Positions 50,969-64,000 of a stretch of 64,000 bases of DNA are shown piece by piece. The stretch spans positions 24,389,391 through 24,453,390 of the forward strand of contig NC_089762.1 of the NCBI RefSeq assembly GCF_040412425.1, read 5' to 3'. The stretch's first letter is position 1. Each line of letters begins with the position of its first letter. The position numbers were made by a program, and so were the translations under genes. Under the pieces are notes generated by a model, which saw only the letters and a list, made by a program, of their open reading frames with translations, was not told the DNA's origin and did no database searches. Source of the stretch: Macrobrachium rosenbergii (taxonomy: Eukaryota; Arthropoda; Malacostraca; Decapoda; Palaemonidae).

Positions 50969-52216
50969 AAAATTAACCCTATTCATACGGAACAAGCCCA
51001 CAGGGGCCATTGACTTGAAAATCAAGCTTCCAAAGAATCTGGTGTTCATTAGGAAGAAGTAAGAGGAGGTAAAAGGAAAATAGAAACGATGGAAAGGCAC
51101 GACACCAAATTTATAACTTGTCAACCTCATATATGTCTCCACGGTCAACTCTTGGCGAACATCCTACTCAGTCGCACATCAAGGCCATCGCCAACACCTC
51201 ATAAGTAACACAGCAAGCTCAGCTAAGAGAAAACCTGTTCCCAAACCACCTTCATTGCCAACACATGTGGTCGTTCCCCAAGGCTCTTAACATCATAGCC
51301 TACTAACGCTCCAAGAAAAAAAATCCTGCTCATTGTCATTAATCCAACAGCATGTGCGAGCTATAAAAATCTGTGCGTGCGCGTGTGTGCGCGCGTGCGT
51401 AGGAAGATGCGACCCGTATTATGTCTCCAGAATTAGACCAAGATCATCATGGATCACCCGTTCCGATAATTAGATCGCCTGATACAACTGGGCCGCCTTC
51501 TTACAAAGCGCACTTCGACTTGATTAAAAAATATGCCTGTGGTAAACCGACTCAAAAGGCATTCCGTGACTGTCAACCATAAAAAGCAAATAAAAATGAG
51601 AAATCTCCCATCTGGAAATGGTTAAGCAAGTTAGTACGTGTACCCACGCGCTTCCTGGAAATCCTAAGAATGTGCTCGCAAAAAAAAAATACATATGCTA
51701 GTTTTCTCAAGTACAATGCGATATTCGTAACTCCTTGCTTATCTGATGATAATTCTGTTATTACGGTTATATTCCTGTTAACGTAACTTGACTATTCTTT
51801 ATAGCTTGAACATGAACATGAACTGTAATCAGTTGAAAACTTTATGGACTTTTTCTCTAGCTCATTTATGAGAGCTTCGAAAAAAAGGATAGAATAAACG
51901 GTGATTAATAGCCAAAAATATGACAAAAAATCAGATGCTAAACCTAATCAGAGAAAAAAAACATCCATAGAACCACAGTAAAACTCCAAGCTATGCTTAA
52001 AAATAACTATATACATACAGCCTACATACTGTATATCTCACCATACACCTTTTCCCCTAGACGGGTGGAAAAAATAGGTATTAAACTTTCACTTTTTGGA
52101 GAATATGCCTAGGGGGAAGCTGTAACCCCATGCCTTGCCGAAGGGGTTCAAGCAGTTTAGGTGCAAACGCCGTTTGGCTCTTTCTTGCGGGTGGCCTAAA
52201 GTGCAGGCCATTCCCA

Positions 52217-52218
<2 letters not shown>

Positions 52219-52267
<49 letters not shown>
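52219..52267. repeat. (CT)n microsatellite
   Basis: CT run of about 49 bp. Confidence 0.97.
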
Positions 52268-52271
<4 letters not shown>

Positions 52272-54414
52272 CATTACTAGATTTTTAAACTGTTTATAAG
52301 TCGACAAGCGCTACATCTGATGAGGCAAAAAATAAAAAACTTTCCAAATCCGCTGTTCTCTTGAATTTCTGATAACAACAAAAACTGGACTTTTAATTAC
52401 ATGTACACGTATATACTCTGTATAAATCTACAACCGAAGTTTTACCGTTAAGGGCTATCTGCGCTGGCACAAAGCCATCTTCATAGTCCCACATGCACAT
52501 AAATATTCAAGAACACTCTAAAGTAACATCTGCCTTTCAAATTACGGGAGGTGATACAAAATAGTAAAAAACTGAAACCCGAGTCAATAGCATCACGCAC
52601 GAGACTATGAATGAAGGGCAGAACTCGGCCTGAATACGATGAAATTTATCCTCTCAAACAAATGAAGTTAGAGGTTGCCAAGTTTCACATTTTTCTAGTG
52701 ACTAGCATTCTTTCCAAAGTTCTGTAACCAGAGCAATTTCTCTTTTAATACCGAGCAAAATCAAATTAAAATCAAAATTCAAAGAATCGAGAGAATCATC
52801 TTATTGCTACAATATGATCCGTAATGCTTTTACATCATTTCGGCTGCAACTCGATTGTCATTTTATCCAATGCATCCTTCACAAGCTCTTCAAATGCACG
52901 TGAGGGAGGGGTGGACACTGATCCGCATATCCGGTCTGGGATAAATCCATATATCCCTCTATTGTGATACTTTGAAGTACGTTAAATATTAATTTTTTTT
53001 TTTGGGGGGGGAGACATCTAATAACGTCGGGATCTCAATCGTTCTCTGCGATTTACATGAAAACTTTGCCAAATGAATTTTAGTCTAGAAAAGATCATAG
53101 AGATTTAAAAACAATACATATTCCTGGTTTCCCCTCCAAACACATTGCCAAAAATACAATGATACATTACTTGCACAATATATAAACACTGCTTGCATAC
53201 GTTACACTAACTTTTGACAGCAATACCGTTAATGTAAGCCACATAACAATAGACTTCATATTACTATCTAGGAGCGTTTCTCTCGTATAAACAAAATCTG
53301 CAGCAGGAGATTCAACACCCAATGCCATCTTGGCCTACATATCGCCAGGCCTTGGGTAATACTCTGAGAAATCCAGTTCCGATCGCACAATACAAGTGAC
53401 ATGACCAAGTTTTCAACTGGCTCGACAATACTGGAAATAACTTTAAATACAGGAAACTAACTGTTACAATATTATTACTAAAATCACAATGCAACCTTCA
53501 AAACGATATTTATCATTTCAATCCGCAAAGGCCTTTCAACTTCTCAATTTCCTTAAATTTTTTTAGATACGCTTCTTTGGATTTGATGCTTAAAGCAGCT
53601 AGCCTGTCCCAAAAGTATGAGGAAATCGTTGTAGCCCTTCTCACATACATCTCATAGGAAAAACAGTCCGACCCCCTCAGCTTCCTCCCCGCTCATCTCT
53701 CAAGCTGTGAGTGTGTTTTCAAGCTACTTGAATATTCCTACCTTACTTCTCTCACTTCCACCTTTGCCCTTCCATCAACAGCGCCCCCCTCCCACCCCGG
53801 ACCTTCTCCCAATTATCCTTTCCCCTTTCCCGTTCCACTCCTTCACCGGAAGTAGCGTTTTATCCCACACTTCAAGCTGCCAACAGAGACTAACGGATCT
53901 ATAGATCTTGGATCATAGTATCTGTCAAAACTCGTTTTAACTAAAAATATTCCTTGTGTGGACAAATTTAAGAGCCCGTTTTATAAGTACATAGACATAT
54001 AACACACAGACGTGTTTATTCAGTATATATTTCAGTAATCTTTGCCACTGTCACAACTATGCAACTAAGCTCAATACACATGCCTCACATAAAAAGAAAA
54101 AACTTGAAACAAACAAAAGGGGCCGGAACGAAAGTTAAATTCAAAACAAACACCGCCCTGAGAGTACCATTGTAGCAGGATGTCACTGTTTACAAGATAA
54201 GGAGAAACTTCCAACGACCAACCGGATGCAACAACGCCTACAACAAAGTTCTTGAGACTGACAACGGACGAAGGCTGTAGAACTACAGCGGTTATTAAAC
54301 AAGCCTAGGTCTTGTAGTACAAGGTTACCCGTCAGCATTAAATATCAACGATAATCACAGCCCGTAAGTATCACGGTATCCAAATCTGTGCGTGTATGCG
54401 TGCTTGCGCGTTGT

Positions 54415-54490
54415 CTCTGAGCGTACGTGTGTTTAGGACCAACACAAAACACCTCTGAGTGTACGTGTGTTTAGGACCAACACAAAATAC
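54415..54490. repeat. 38-bp tandem duplication
   Basis: The 38-bp units at 54415-54452 and 54453-54490 start ctctgagygtacgtgtgttt and differ by two transitions. The duplication is directly adjacent and recent. Confidence 0.9.
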
Positions 54491-55749
54491 CATGTAACCA
54501 CCACTGACACATCCTGTGTCACATGAGCTAAAATGTTACAAAAGCATTGGAAATTTCCTGCAGTACTCTAAAAGCAGTATTATTCGAAATAACGTTAGAC
54601 TCCATCTTTCTTGCGTCTTCGTCCAATGTATCTAACGACAGTTTAAGCGAAATACTTTGTCGTTCTCTCACGAATGCGACAACACGACGAAGTAATTGCT
54701 CTCCTATCTAAATGAGTCTCTTCCTAAACAGAGCGCGGTGTAAGAGCATGATATCACCCAGTTTGAACGTTTTTTTTTTTTAAGAGACTCATTAAAACAC
54801 CACTTAAGATGAGAGAACTTGCAATGTTCGTCGAGAGGCTTGTTAAAAGCATGTCAGAAATTAAATTTGAATTCGTATCAACAAAGTGAGCTTTCATGCT
54901 GCGCAACTTTCGATCGTTCATTTTCACTTGATGTCCGTAGTCTGTACACTGTGAGGTTCAACTTCTCAGCTGAAGAAGATTCCTTACAAAAAAAATTTAC
55001 ACTATTTGTTCATGTTATCTTATTGACGTTGCCTATGTTCATCAGTAATTATTACATGTTTTATCTTGAAAAGAAATAAAACCTTATTATATTTTGTGCA
55101 TAAAGCATTTTTTTTATTTTTTTACCAACTGTAGATAAGGATAGCAATTTCGTGGTCGACTTTTTCGCTAAACTTCGTTGGCTTTGCTTAAAATGAGTAA
55201 ATATTCCTCAAGCTTTGCGAAGTTTGTCTCAACTGTGAAGTTCTAATACTCATTACTTTTCACTATTTTTCTTTATCCTATTGGTGATGCATTAATTACT
55301 ACTTAATTGATTCCACCCGGTGTACAAATGCGTCATTGTGGACTTTTGGAATACTTGCCAATCAAGTATCAATAATATAACAGGATTCGTTAAGAGAAGA
55401 GCAAGAAGCTCGATACTAACAAAGGTTACCATAATTTTCTACCAGATTTTAAATAAATACTTAATGGTCTATATAAATTAAGCAAGTTCTTCTATCTGAA
55501 AAAAAAAATCCTGTTTTAGAGACACACTAAATGATATATACGTATTTCAAATCCATTTAATGCAGTGTTCTCCATCCCTTAAATGCAATGCCACATCCTC
55601 CACATCAAAATGAAAACAACAATTTGTTTAGAACCTAAGAAACATGCTTCGGGGAATCGTTGACAGTGAAAACAGACAAAACAAGAGAAGTTTGTGAAAC
55701 ACTATGCTTCTGACAGAAGCAAATTCCTGACTGACCTGTGATCTAAGTA

Positions 55750-55763
55750 TGACCTTGACCTTG
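55750..55763 (-). promoter_or_regulatory. Tandem FTZ-F1/ERR-type site
   Basis: The plus strand reads tgaccttgaccttg. On the minus strand this is CAAGGTCAAGGTCA, two overlapping extended half-sites in the same direction. It matches the known monomeric orphan-receptor element exactly. Isolated occurrences are common by chance and no gene start is near. Confidence 0.22.
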
Positions 55764-56919
55764 TTTTAAACACGGCCTCATTAACCGAAAATGTATATCA
55801 TGTACAGTCTTTATCTCGTCTAGTTCTAAGTTATGTCTTGGCAAGGTCCAGTGAATTTAACTTTGAAGTGTAACTTAGTCTTTTGGATACACCACACTGG
55901 TGTTGAGCACCCATGAAATACGAAGTCTACACTTCAAAGATAAAGGCTAGAAAGGTATCAAAATTGTAGCGCTTAAAAACTCGAACGGACGGACAAACAT
56001 ACAACGGACGCTTAAGGACAAAGAGGTCAATTACTAGATAGCCCTAGAACGGTAAACTTGGGCATATAAATTATCACAGCATGACAAGCATGAGTGTTGG
56101 CTTCAGGAGAAATAGAAGCAAAAATACTTGAGAAAATATGGGATAAAAATTATAATACCATTATTTGAATATATATAAAATATAATAACTGAAATATAAA
56201 TAAAATTGAACAGCTCAATCAAAACAACACAAAAAAAGGACGTCACTTGACAGGAACTACTCATCCGAGAACAATACCGCAAACCACAAAGGATCCATCC
56301 AATAATCGAAATTATTTATAGAGTCCTGCGTGGGAAGAGGAAGGAAGGCGGACAATGTTCGGCTGTAGAGTAGGTGGATTCTCTTGTCCTGCCACCAGGT
56401 GAGGGAAATCTGATATCCGGAGACTCTCCCCCGACGCGTCGGGGATCCAGTGATGGGTGGAGGAAGGATACGTGGGGGGGGGGGGTTAGGAAGCGAGGGA
56501 AAGAGAAAGAGGGTGTAAGGGAAAAGAGGTTGACGCCAAGAGGATCCGGTGCTGGGAGGGGAGGGAGAAAGCGTGGTGGGTGCTGAGTGAATTTGGTGGG
56601 AACATTACTTGCCTGAATGGGTGGGTATGCCACTCCGATGGTTTCGATTACCTCATACTCCAGGTAATATTTCCAATCTGCCTTCAATGGACATCTCTCT
56701 TATGACTCGTGACTTATTTTCGTCGATGCCTTTCAAGAACATACCTATGTATATTGGTACCTAGTTAGCAGTATCAAAAACCCGTTGATTGCCTATACCG
56801 GTAACACGAAAAATTTTTACTTCCGAGAAAAATACTTACTGATAACTTTTTTGACCAACGTACCTTCTAATACATTTCAGAGTGAAAATACATCACTTAG
56901 AAAGTAATCTCCGTCCCTT

Positions 56920-56924
<5 letters not shown>

Positions 56925-56980
<56 letters not shown>
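56925..56980. repeat. (CT)n microsatellite
   Basis: CT run of about 56 bp. Confidence 0.97.
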
Positions 56981-56983
<3 letters not shown>

Positions 56984-57244
56984 TCACTTTACACTATTCT
57001 CCATTATTCAGGCAAGAATGCTCCACACTTCAACACTGAAACCTGTTCAAAGCAATTATGAATATTTAATTAATGTTGCACCCTATGAATCTTTGAAACA
57101 GCACTAAAATACAATAAATAAATAGAATATTTTTGTATACTTTTCTCCTATTTCAAAATTAACCTTGATCTACATGCAGCCGACATTATACAAATTCGAA
57201 AGTTGCTGTAAATATCGCAAAGAAACAATCATAGAAAACTTTGA

Positions 57245-57247
<3 letters not shown>

Positions 57248-57322
<75 letters not shown>
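57248..57322. repeat. (GA)n microsatellite
   Basis: GA run of about 75 bp. With the CT run 270 bp earlier it forms two complementary tracts in opposite orientation, able to pair within one strand. Confidence 0.97.
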
Positions 57323-57324
<2 letters not shown>

Positions 57325-58177
57325 TTATCATAAAGGTAAAGCGTCGACAAAGATCAGCAGAGCAGAGCGCAGGAATCCGGAGGGTCATCGTCTTCTCCAG
57401 AGTAAGCAAGCTGTCCAGCCCATGACGACGCCGAATGGGGACTCATCGTAAACTTCATGAAACTTGCCCTTCTTTTTCTTTCTCATTATTTCCATAATTC
57501 TTCAAACTCGTACATTCTTATTATAAGCTACTACCCTTTTTAAATTTCTACAACCATTTTGCAAAACCACTTGACGTTAGAGAAAATCAATCATGCAAAG
57601 CTAGACCAATTATTTGTCTTTCAACAGTTATGGCTCATACTGTTTACATTAGGCTGGCTTTATGCCAACGTAAGTTCCCGGTCTTCAGAGCAGTCTGTAA
57701 ATATGGTTCTATGGCAGCTTCTTAATTTTTCTCCTAATTTTTTTTTTTCTTTCCAAAACAGACACTTCAAAATTTTTAAATGTTACCACCACATAATAGA
57801 AATGGGATTTATGTATTCATATTTGTATTTTCCAAAAATATCTCTATGTTATAACAAATGTAAATTGTTAAATGTTTGATCAATATTAAGGTATTAATAA
57901 TTCACATAATTTGTGAGAAATGACAAGAAGTTACTTAACATTGTGGTGCATGATGGCTCAAACGCTCTAAAGCCAAAACTGTCACTTCTGCTTCGTCCAG
58001 AAATCACGGGGCTTACTCTATACAAGGGCGTCAATACCTAGATCGTGTGACGCCAGTTCTAGTAACCATAAATCAATCACTTATTCCAAACAAATGACCA
58101 TCAATCATAAAAAAAGAGGCATCGATTTTTCTGAAACTGAGACTTAGGTGTACTGTGCATATAAGAATGACAGAGGC

Positions 58178-58180
<3 letters not shown>

Positions 58181-58264
<84 letters not shown>
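58181..58264. repeat. (TC)n microsatellite
   Basis: TC run of about 84 bp. Confidence 0.97.
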
Positions 58265-58268
<4 letters not shown>

Positions 58269-58599
58269 AGGTAATAGTAACGTGAAATAATATAATTATG
58301 TTTATAATGCAGTAAAGCTGTCACTACTTACAAATTAATAGAAACAAAATATGGCTTCAAATACGGAATCTCATTAAGTAGAGGGATCATAAACCTACGT
58401 AAAGAGATCTAAATATCAGGTCAATGGTATTTAGGAAAAAAAAAAAACGTTACGTTTGTGCCATATGTGGGTCCTACCATTAGAATCTTAACATAAGAAT
58501 AACGGAAAATTATGAGACGGATATAGGGGTTAAGTTTCACAGAGCTGAGGTTCATAAAATTAAACGGGTGGGGAAAAAATTAACTTCGACACAAAAGGA

Positions 58600-58603
<4 letters not shown>

Positions 58604-58671
<68 letters not shown>
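58604..58671. repeat. (GA)n microsatellite
   Basis: GA run of about 68 bp, complementary in orientation to the TC run 340 bp earlier. Confidence 0.97.
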
Positions 58672-58674
<3 letters not shown>

Positions 58675-59288
58675 GGGAGGGGGACGTTGTATCCTGAACT
58701 TGTTTAGGAGGGGCTACTAGTTTTTCCTGTTCTTGCAACAAAGGGTACGACCCGTATTCGGGAATTCCCCTCCACGTTCCCCTCCCCGCCCGCTCCCTTC
58801 AAACCCACCCTCCCGTTCACGTACTGGGGACTTCTTCCTTACAGAGTCAGTCACGCTTTTATCCCCACGCGCCTTTCACCAGTATCACGATTACGAAAGC
58901 TCGACCCAATTATCACTACCATTTGTTCCCCATTTTTGTTATAGTGGTTTAAAAAACATGATATACAGTACAGTTGAGAGGAACAGAAGTTTACACCAAA
59001 AACGTTATTTTGCAATACACGCTCGTAATTATACAAAAAATAAACGTAAAAACACCAGTGACAATGCTCGTCACGCAATTCTTGCATTACTGAAAAGACA
59101 AGTATAAATATATCTAATCTGAATGGTAACTGATAAAATTATTAAGATACTTTTTTGTTATATACCTGTATGTGTGTGTATACGTGTGCGTGTGTTTTAG
59201 TTACAAATAAAATAAGAAACAAAACAAGAAGAATAAAGTACAAGGAAAATTTTGAATTATAATCGTTCAAATATATATACAGACACTC

Positions 59289-59460
<172 letters not shown>

Positions 59461-59852
59461 CAGTATAAAAAGTTGTGGGACATCCCATTTAAATAAAATG
59501 TAAAAGGAGTAAATGAATAAAGACAAAGTATTAGGATAATTTCAAGTTGTAATCGTTAATTCAAAATCACACTGCTTCAGCTACAGACGAAAGCACAAAA
59601 TAAGCAAGACAAAAGCAAACCCCAGTAGGTATGTTCCACAAAAAACGCAAAGCACTGGCTCCAAGTTAGATCTGTGACTCATACCCGTATCCGTATCGCA
59701 CTTATCTGTGATAGAAAGATAAAAGGATAGTAAATATGACTCACGAATGATTCTGCTATCGTGTTCTACGTTATGCTCCATTTTTGTCTTAAAATTCTAC
59801 ACTTCTCTTTCTGGCATCTAATAATAAATACCTCCCGCAACTGAAGTTGACA

Positions 59853-59856
<4 letters not shown>

Positions 59857-59926
<70 letters not shown>
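59857..59926. repeat. (CT)n microsatellite
   Basis: CT run of about 70 bp. Confidence 0.97.
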
Positions 59927-59929
<3 letters not shown>

Positions 59930-60681
59930 CAATTCGTTAAATCTTTATCACGGCTAATTAGAAATGCCGTACTTTTTAGAAAGTTATATATTTTCAGCGT
60001 CAAGCCAGACTAATACTACTGTAAATCGCTGTATCAGTGAACTGACGTGGCGTAGGTATGAACAAAAACATTCCACTCAGAACGCCACTTCTTTGGTATT
60101 TACATCGACATTCTCATAAGGGCCAGTGTAATGCAGACACGAACATGACCAGATATGATTAAACACAACTGCAGTGTCTCCATCTTCAGAGTATTAACAT
60201 TTTTTGAGAAGCAGCTTGAACTCATTCCACAGAACAGGTTTTTCCTCTTCGTTTTGCGGTGACGAAACGGAGACTGGCACGGCTGCCCAAATCAATGCAC
60301 TCGAATCACGGCAGGAGGGGAATATGTTCATGGTGCCTACTTTCTAACAGATGTAGGAAAGTTAATTCACGAAGCACAAAGGACAGCAGAAAATTCCAAA
60401 CCGGCTCACTAAATTAATCATAATCACATTCACGTAGCTTTCAAAAGATTCCAACAGTTATCGCCAGGAATTTTACTCGTACAGCTCAGGCGACGTCCAC
60501 ATTAGCGCACCTCTACCCCTCTGCCAAAGACTTCTGTGCACTCATTTACCAAGATCCTGTTAGCATAAGTTCAATGTGTAGTCGTCGCCATTTAACAGTA
60601 GATGTATCGTTATTGCACTTTTAAGAGGGGCCTCCGAGATTCGCAGACAGGAAATCTCATTATACATTTCATCTCTTCCAC

Positions 60682-60740
<59 letters not shown>
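60682..60740. repeat. (ATT)n microsatellite
   Basis: About 20 ATT units. Confidence 0.97.
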
Positions 60741-60741
<1 letters not shown>

Positions 60742-60797
60742 ATGGAAAGTAATTAATAATGATCCACAGTGACGATTCCGACAATATATAATTTTTG

Positions 60798-60977
<180 letters not shown>

Positions 60978-61035
<58 letters not shown>
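60978..61035. repeat. (TA)n microsatellite
   Basis: TA run of about 58 bp that starts at the right arm of the palindromic element ending at 60979. Confidence 0.96.
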
Positions 61036-61037
<2 letters not shown>

Positions 61038-61410
61038 TTTACAAACTATCACGTAAGCTTGAATTTTTTTCATTTATTAATACAACAATTACTGAAATAT
61101 CCTTTAATTCGGGACGTTCTGCTCTGAGAGTACAACTGTATAACACGGTGCTCTACAAAATATCCGTGGCTTCCACTACTGTCTTTCAAAGCACATGAGC
61201 CGTTAAGTCAATAACACTCATTCAAACAGTCTCCACCGTGTAATAACGGCTAAAGCTTCACGCACACCGCAACTCAAACTTTATTTTATATAAGGTACTC
61301 GTAACCTTTGACGTCATGAAAGGCTCGAAGTGCTATAACCAAATTTTATTCTACAATACCTAGAAATCCCAGGTTACAAGAGACTGATTCTTCCCCACGA
61401 CAGCAACTCA

Positions 61411-61412
61411 CC
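61411..61412 (-). promoter_or_regulatory. Candidate recursive (zero-length exon) splice site
   Basis: The minus strand reads cttatttctcttcctttt, then acag|gtgagttg. A strong pyrimidine tract and AG acceptor abut a full consensus GTGAGT donor with no exon between. This is the form of ratchet points known from long arthropod introns. It is on the same strand as the five-exon gene ending at 24768 and could serve its long upstream intron. Confidence 0.35.
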
Positions 61413-62644
61413 TGTAAAAGGAAGAGAAATAAGTTAAACATTAAAAATCCAAAATCATTCCAGTAAATGTTTACATCATTCTAGTAAATGTATACTTAAG
61501 GACTATAATATTATATAAAACATACACAATGCCGAAAAATAATTATTTAGTCGTTATGCTATTGTATCAAATAACGAAAAAAAACTGCAAATAATTAGTG
61601 TTACAAAAACAAGGTGAGGTGTAATATACTGTATGCAACTTATGCAAATTACACGGCAAAAAAGACAGCTGAAATCCAATTGAGGAAGACCGCAATATTG
61701 AAGTTCTAATTGAAATTGGCAACAAGGTGGATTCTGATTAATCCCTTCCTAGAAAATAATTTCTCGGCTAATTAGGCCAGGCGGCCTGAAGGTTATACTC
61801 GCAGCTGTGGCCACGAGAGAATTGTGCTTCTGTTATGTAAACTAAGGCTAAGGTTCACGGCGCCAGCAATCGTAGACAACGATTTGTTGTATTGCTTTTG
61901 CTTTGAATGACGGGACGAGCCTTGTGAACGAGTGCTGAATGAACGTGCGGTGCTGCATATTTGACTACTATTCAAATAGAAGTCGAGGTCCGGTGAGAAA
62001 CTGCACGTGCATGAAAAGTATAATATAATGTAAATTACAATCACAATCACAAATTATCTGTTTGGAATATGATGGCACCGTCAGAACACGCTAAAGGAAT
62101 CGCCACTGCATATTTTCCTATCTGTAATAAATGGAAAAGTATTCATCTCAAAAGTTTAATGAGGTTATTTTTTATTCTTTATTTCATAGGAATACATAAA
62201 ACTATAAAAAAAAATTCAGTAGTTAATAGTTGAATGTAGCCAACGAACCTTGTCTTGTTCTGGTTTTGAACAAGTTAAGTTTTCAATAAACACCTAAACA
62301 GGGCAGCAACGGTTCGTGAAAGGAACATATGACAAATGAAACCTAGTGTAATAATGCACAGGTGATACGAATGTTGAAAAATAGCAAGAACGCGAACACA
62401 GCGATGAAACATTACTGCAAGGTTATCAGCTGCGATTTACGTGCGTCAAAATTACTGTCTGGAATTGCTAGAAACTTTCTTTCCTACAATTATTTGGAAA
62501 TTACTGGGCCAAACAACTTCTATGTACCCTGTAGCAAAATGATACAGCATACATGAAAATGTCAAATGTAGAAAAGTAAAGGCACTTCAATGTCATATAT
62601 TTTTCAACAAGAGGCAGTTTCTCCATAGAGGAAGCTCAAAAAAA

Positions 62645-62789
<145 letters not shown>

Positions 62790-62879
62790 CACGTATGCAT
62801 AGGCATTCTTCAATACTCAAGGACAGTGGGTTTGAAAAAATATAGGTATTAATAATGAAGTATCATAAATCTAGCACCT

Positions 62880-62881
<2 letters not shown>

Positions 62882-62923
<42 letters not shown>
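62882..62923. repeat. (GA)n microsatellite
   Basis: GA run of about 42 bp. Confidence 0.97.
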
Positions 62924-62926
<3 letters not shown>

Positions 62927-63096
62927 ACTCCGGAAGTATACCGGGGCGTTGAATGGTGGATATTATGAAATATATGCCATAATCCATAATGTCATCATAA
63001 TCATCACCGCACCCAATGCAGCACACCAAGCCCCTCCTCAATATGAGGAATGCAGAATACCATATATTGAGTTACCAGAAACTTTTTCATTTAATC

Positions 63097-63100
<4 letters not shown>

Positions 63101-63138
<38 letters not shown>

Positions 63139-63152
63139 TAATAATAATAATA
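63101..63152. repeat. (AAT)n microsatellite
   Basis: About 17 AAT units with one break. Confidence 0.95.
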
Positions 63153-63372
63153 GACATCGTTATATTTATGTTTTTTCAGTTCCCAAAACATAAGACTTAT
63201 TGTCAAGGATAAAAAATACCTAAAAATAAAGTTTTCCTTATTTAAAACCTCGAAAATATTAATATTCGATACATGCCAAGTTCCAACATCGTATCAAAAT
63301 TCGTCCTGATTACGTGTATTAAGAAGCGGACATAAATCGTCATTCTCATTCTCGCTCCACTTCTTCGTATAC

Positions 63373-63373
<1 letters not shown>

Positions 63374-63424
<51 letters not shown>

Positions 63425-63425
63425 G

Positions 63426-63476
<51 letters not shown>
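63374..63476. repeat. Compound (TA)n(GT)n(TATG)n repeat
   Basis: TA runs with TGTA breaks, then a short GT run, then about four TATG units. Confidence 0.95.
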
Positions 63477-63479
<3 letters not shown>

Positions 63480-63892
63480 GAAATGAACACACACTATATA
63501 TATATGTATATATATGTGTGTGTGTGTATCACTGCAGAAGCGTGGCCATTTCTGTACTGTGGACCTAAAACAAAAGGTTCTACATTATAATTTCACGCAC
63601 GTCGTCACTAACCTCCGGACTAAATCTCAAGACATTTTACCTGACATATAAAAGGGCTGGTCACAAAACAACTTAATTTCGCGGCATTTCCACTAGTAAC
63701 CCCTGAAGCTGTGTCCATTGTCTCCAATAAGGAAATAAATCAATAAAGGGGAACTGTCAAAAATAACCCTCTGTATTCTATTACGACAAAAGGAAAAATA
63801 ATATTTACATTTGGGGTTAAAAGTAAACCGAAATATATTGTAGTACAGTATTAGTCTACCCATTCAACTGCATGAAAACACGACAAAAAGGT

Positions 63893-63896
<4 letters not shown>

Positions 63897-63951
<55 letters not shown>
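63897..63951. repeat. (GA)n microsatellite
   Basis: GA run of about 55 bp. Confidence 0.97.
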
Positions 63952-63952
<1 letters not shown>

Positions 63953-64000
63953 CAACACTAGCTGGCACTTCCCCGGAGGCACTTTCACCTCTCATGTACT

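Noticed and set aside
51368..51403. gtgcgtgcgcgtgtgtgcgc alternating purine-pyrimidine tract
   Set aside because: It could favour Z-DNA but is short and without context, so it is not called as a feature.
56316..56687. 123-codon minus-strand Pro-rich frame
   Set aside because: It comes from a G-rich stretch. The only donor-like site lies early in the frame and no acceptor or partner exon was found.

Overview
This is animal genomic DNA with very little protein-coding content. Long dinucleotide microsatellites ((AG/CT)n, (TA)n), AAT/ATT tracts, compound (CA)(TA), (GT)(GA) and (TA)(GA) tracts, AT-rich introns with small GT-AG exons, and a short (TTAGG)n-type interstitial telomeric tract point to an arthropod. 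The microsatellite load is most like a decapod crustacean (shrimp, prawn, crayfish or crab). That placement is inference, because no diagnostic gene or rRNA is present. Nearly all long open frames are translations of simple repeats and are left out.

Two partial minus-strand genes can be supported. The better one has five phase-consistent exons, at 24542-24768, 22007-22102, 21033-21137, 18318-18365 and a 25-nt microexon at 16974-16998. They join to 501 nt (167 codons) with no stop and with GT-AG signals throughout. The product is an acidic, serine- and arginine-rich regulatory segment. One stretch resembles, from memory, the acidic region of class II Rab11-family interacting proteins (Rab11-FIP3/4, Drosophila Nuf). 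Neither the start nor the end of this gene was found. Its exons lie inside a stretch of about 13 kb (roughly 9.5-22.8 kb) with no long dinucleotide repeat. A minus-strand zero-length-exon (recursive) splice site at 61411/61412 would fit a very long upstream intron of a minus-strand gene.

The second is a weaker two-exon call at 4991-5092 and 4316-4587. It would encode the C-terminal part of a small membrane protein of unknown family. A GC/CpG-rich block at about 5930-6390 with triplet repeats may be its promoter or 5' end. A second CpG/CCAAT-box block lies at 37560-37900.

Mobile and repeat structure: 2400-3660 holds a decayed non-LTR reverse transcriptase. 44089-44505 is a 417-bp fold-back element with near-identical 89/90-bp inverted arms, set between (TA)n tracts. 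36562-36630 is tRNA-like (possibly SINE-derived). 60798-60979 is a (TA)n core between perfect 21-bp inverted arms. 9095-9487 is a three-unit minisatellite whose units each end in an (AG)n tract. Smaller tandem duplications occur near 27.9, 29.1, 32.2 and 54.4 kb. The rest is AT-rich intron or intergenic DNA in which nothing more could be supported. No rRNA gene, CRISPR array or complete protein-coding gene was found.
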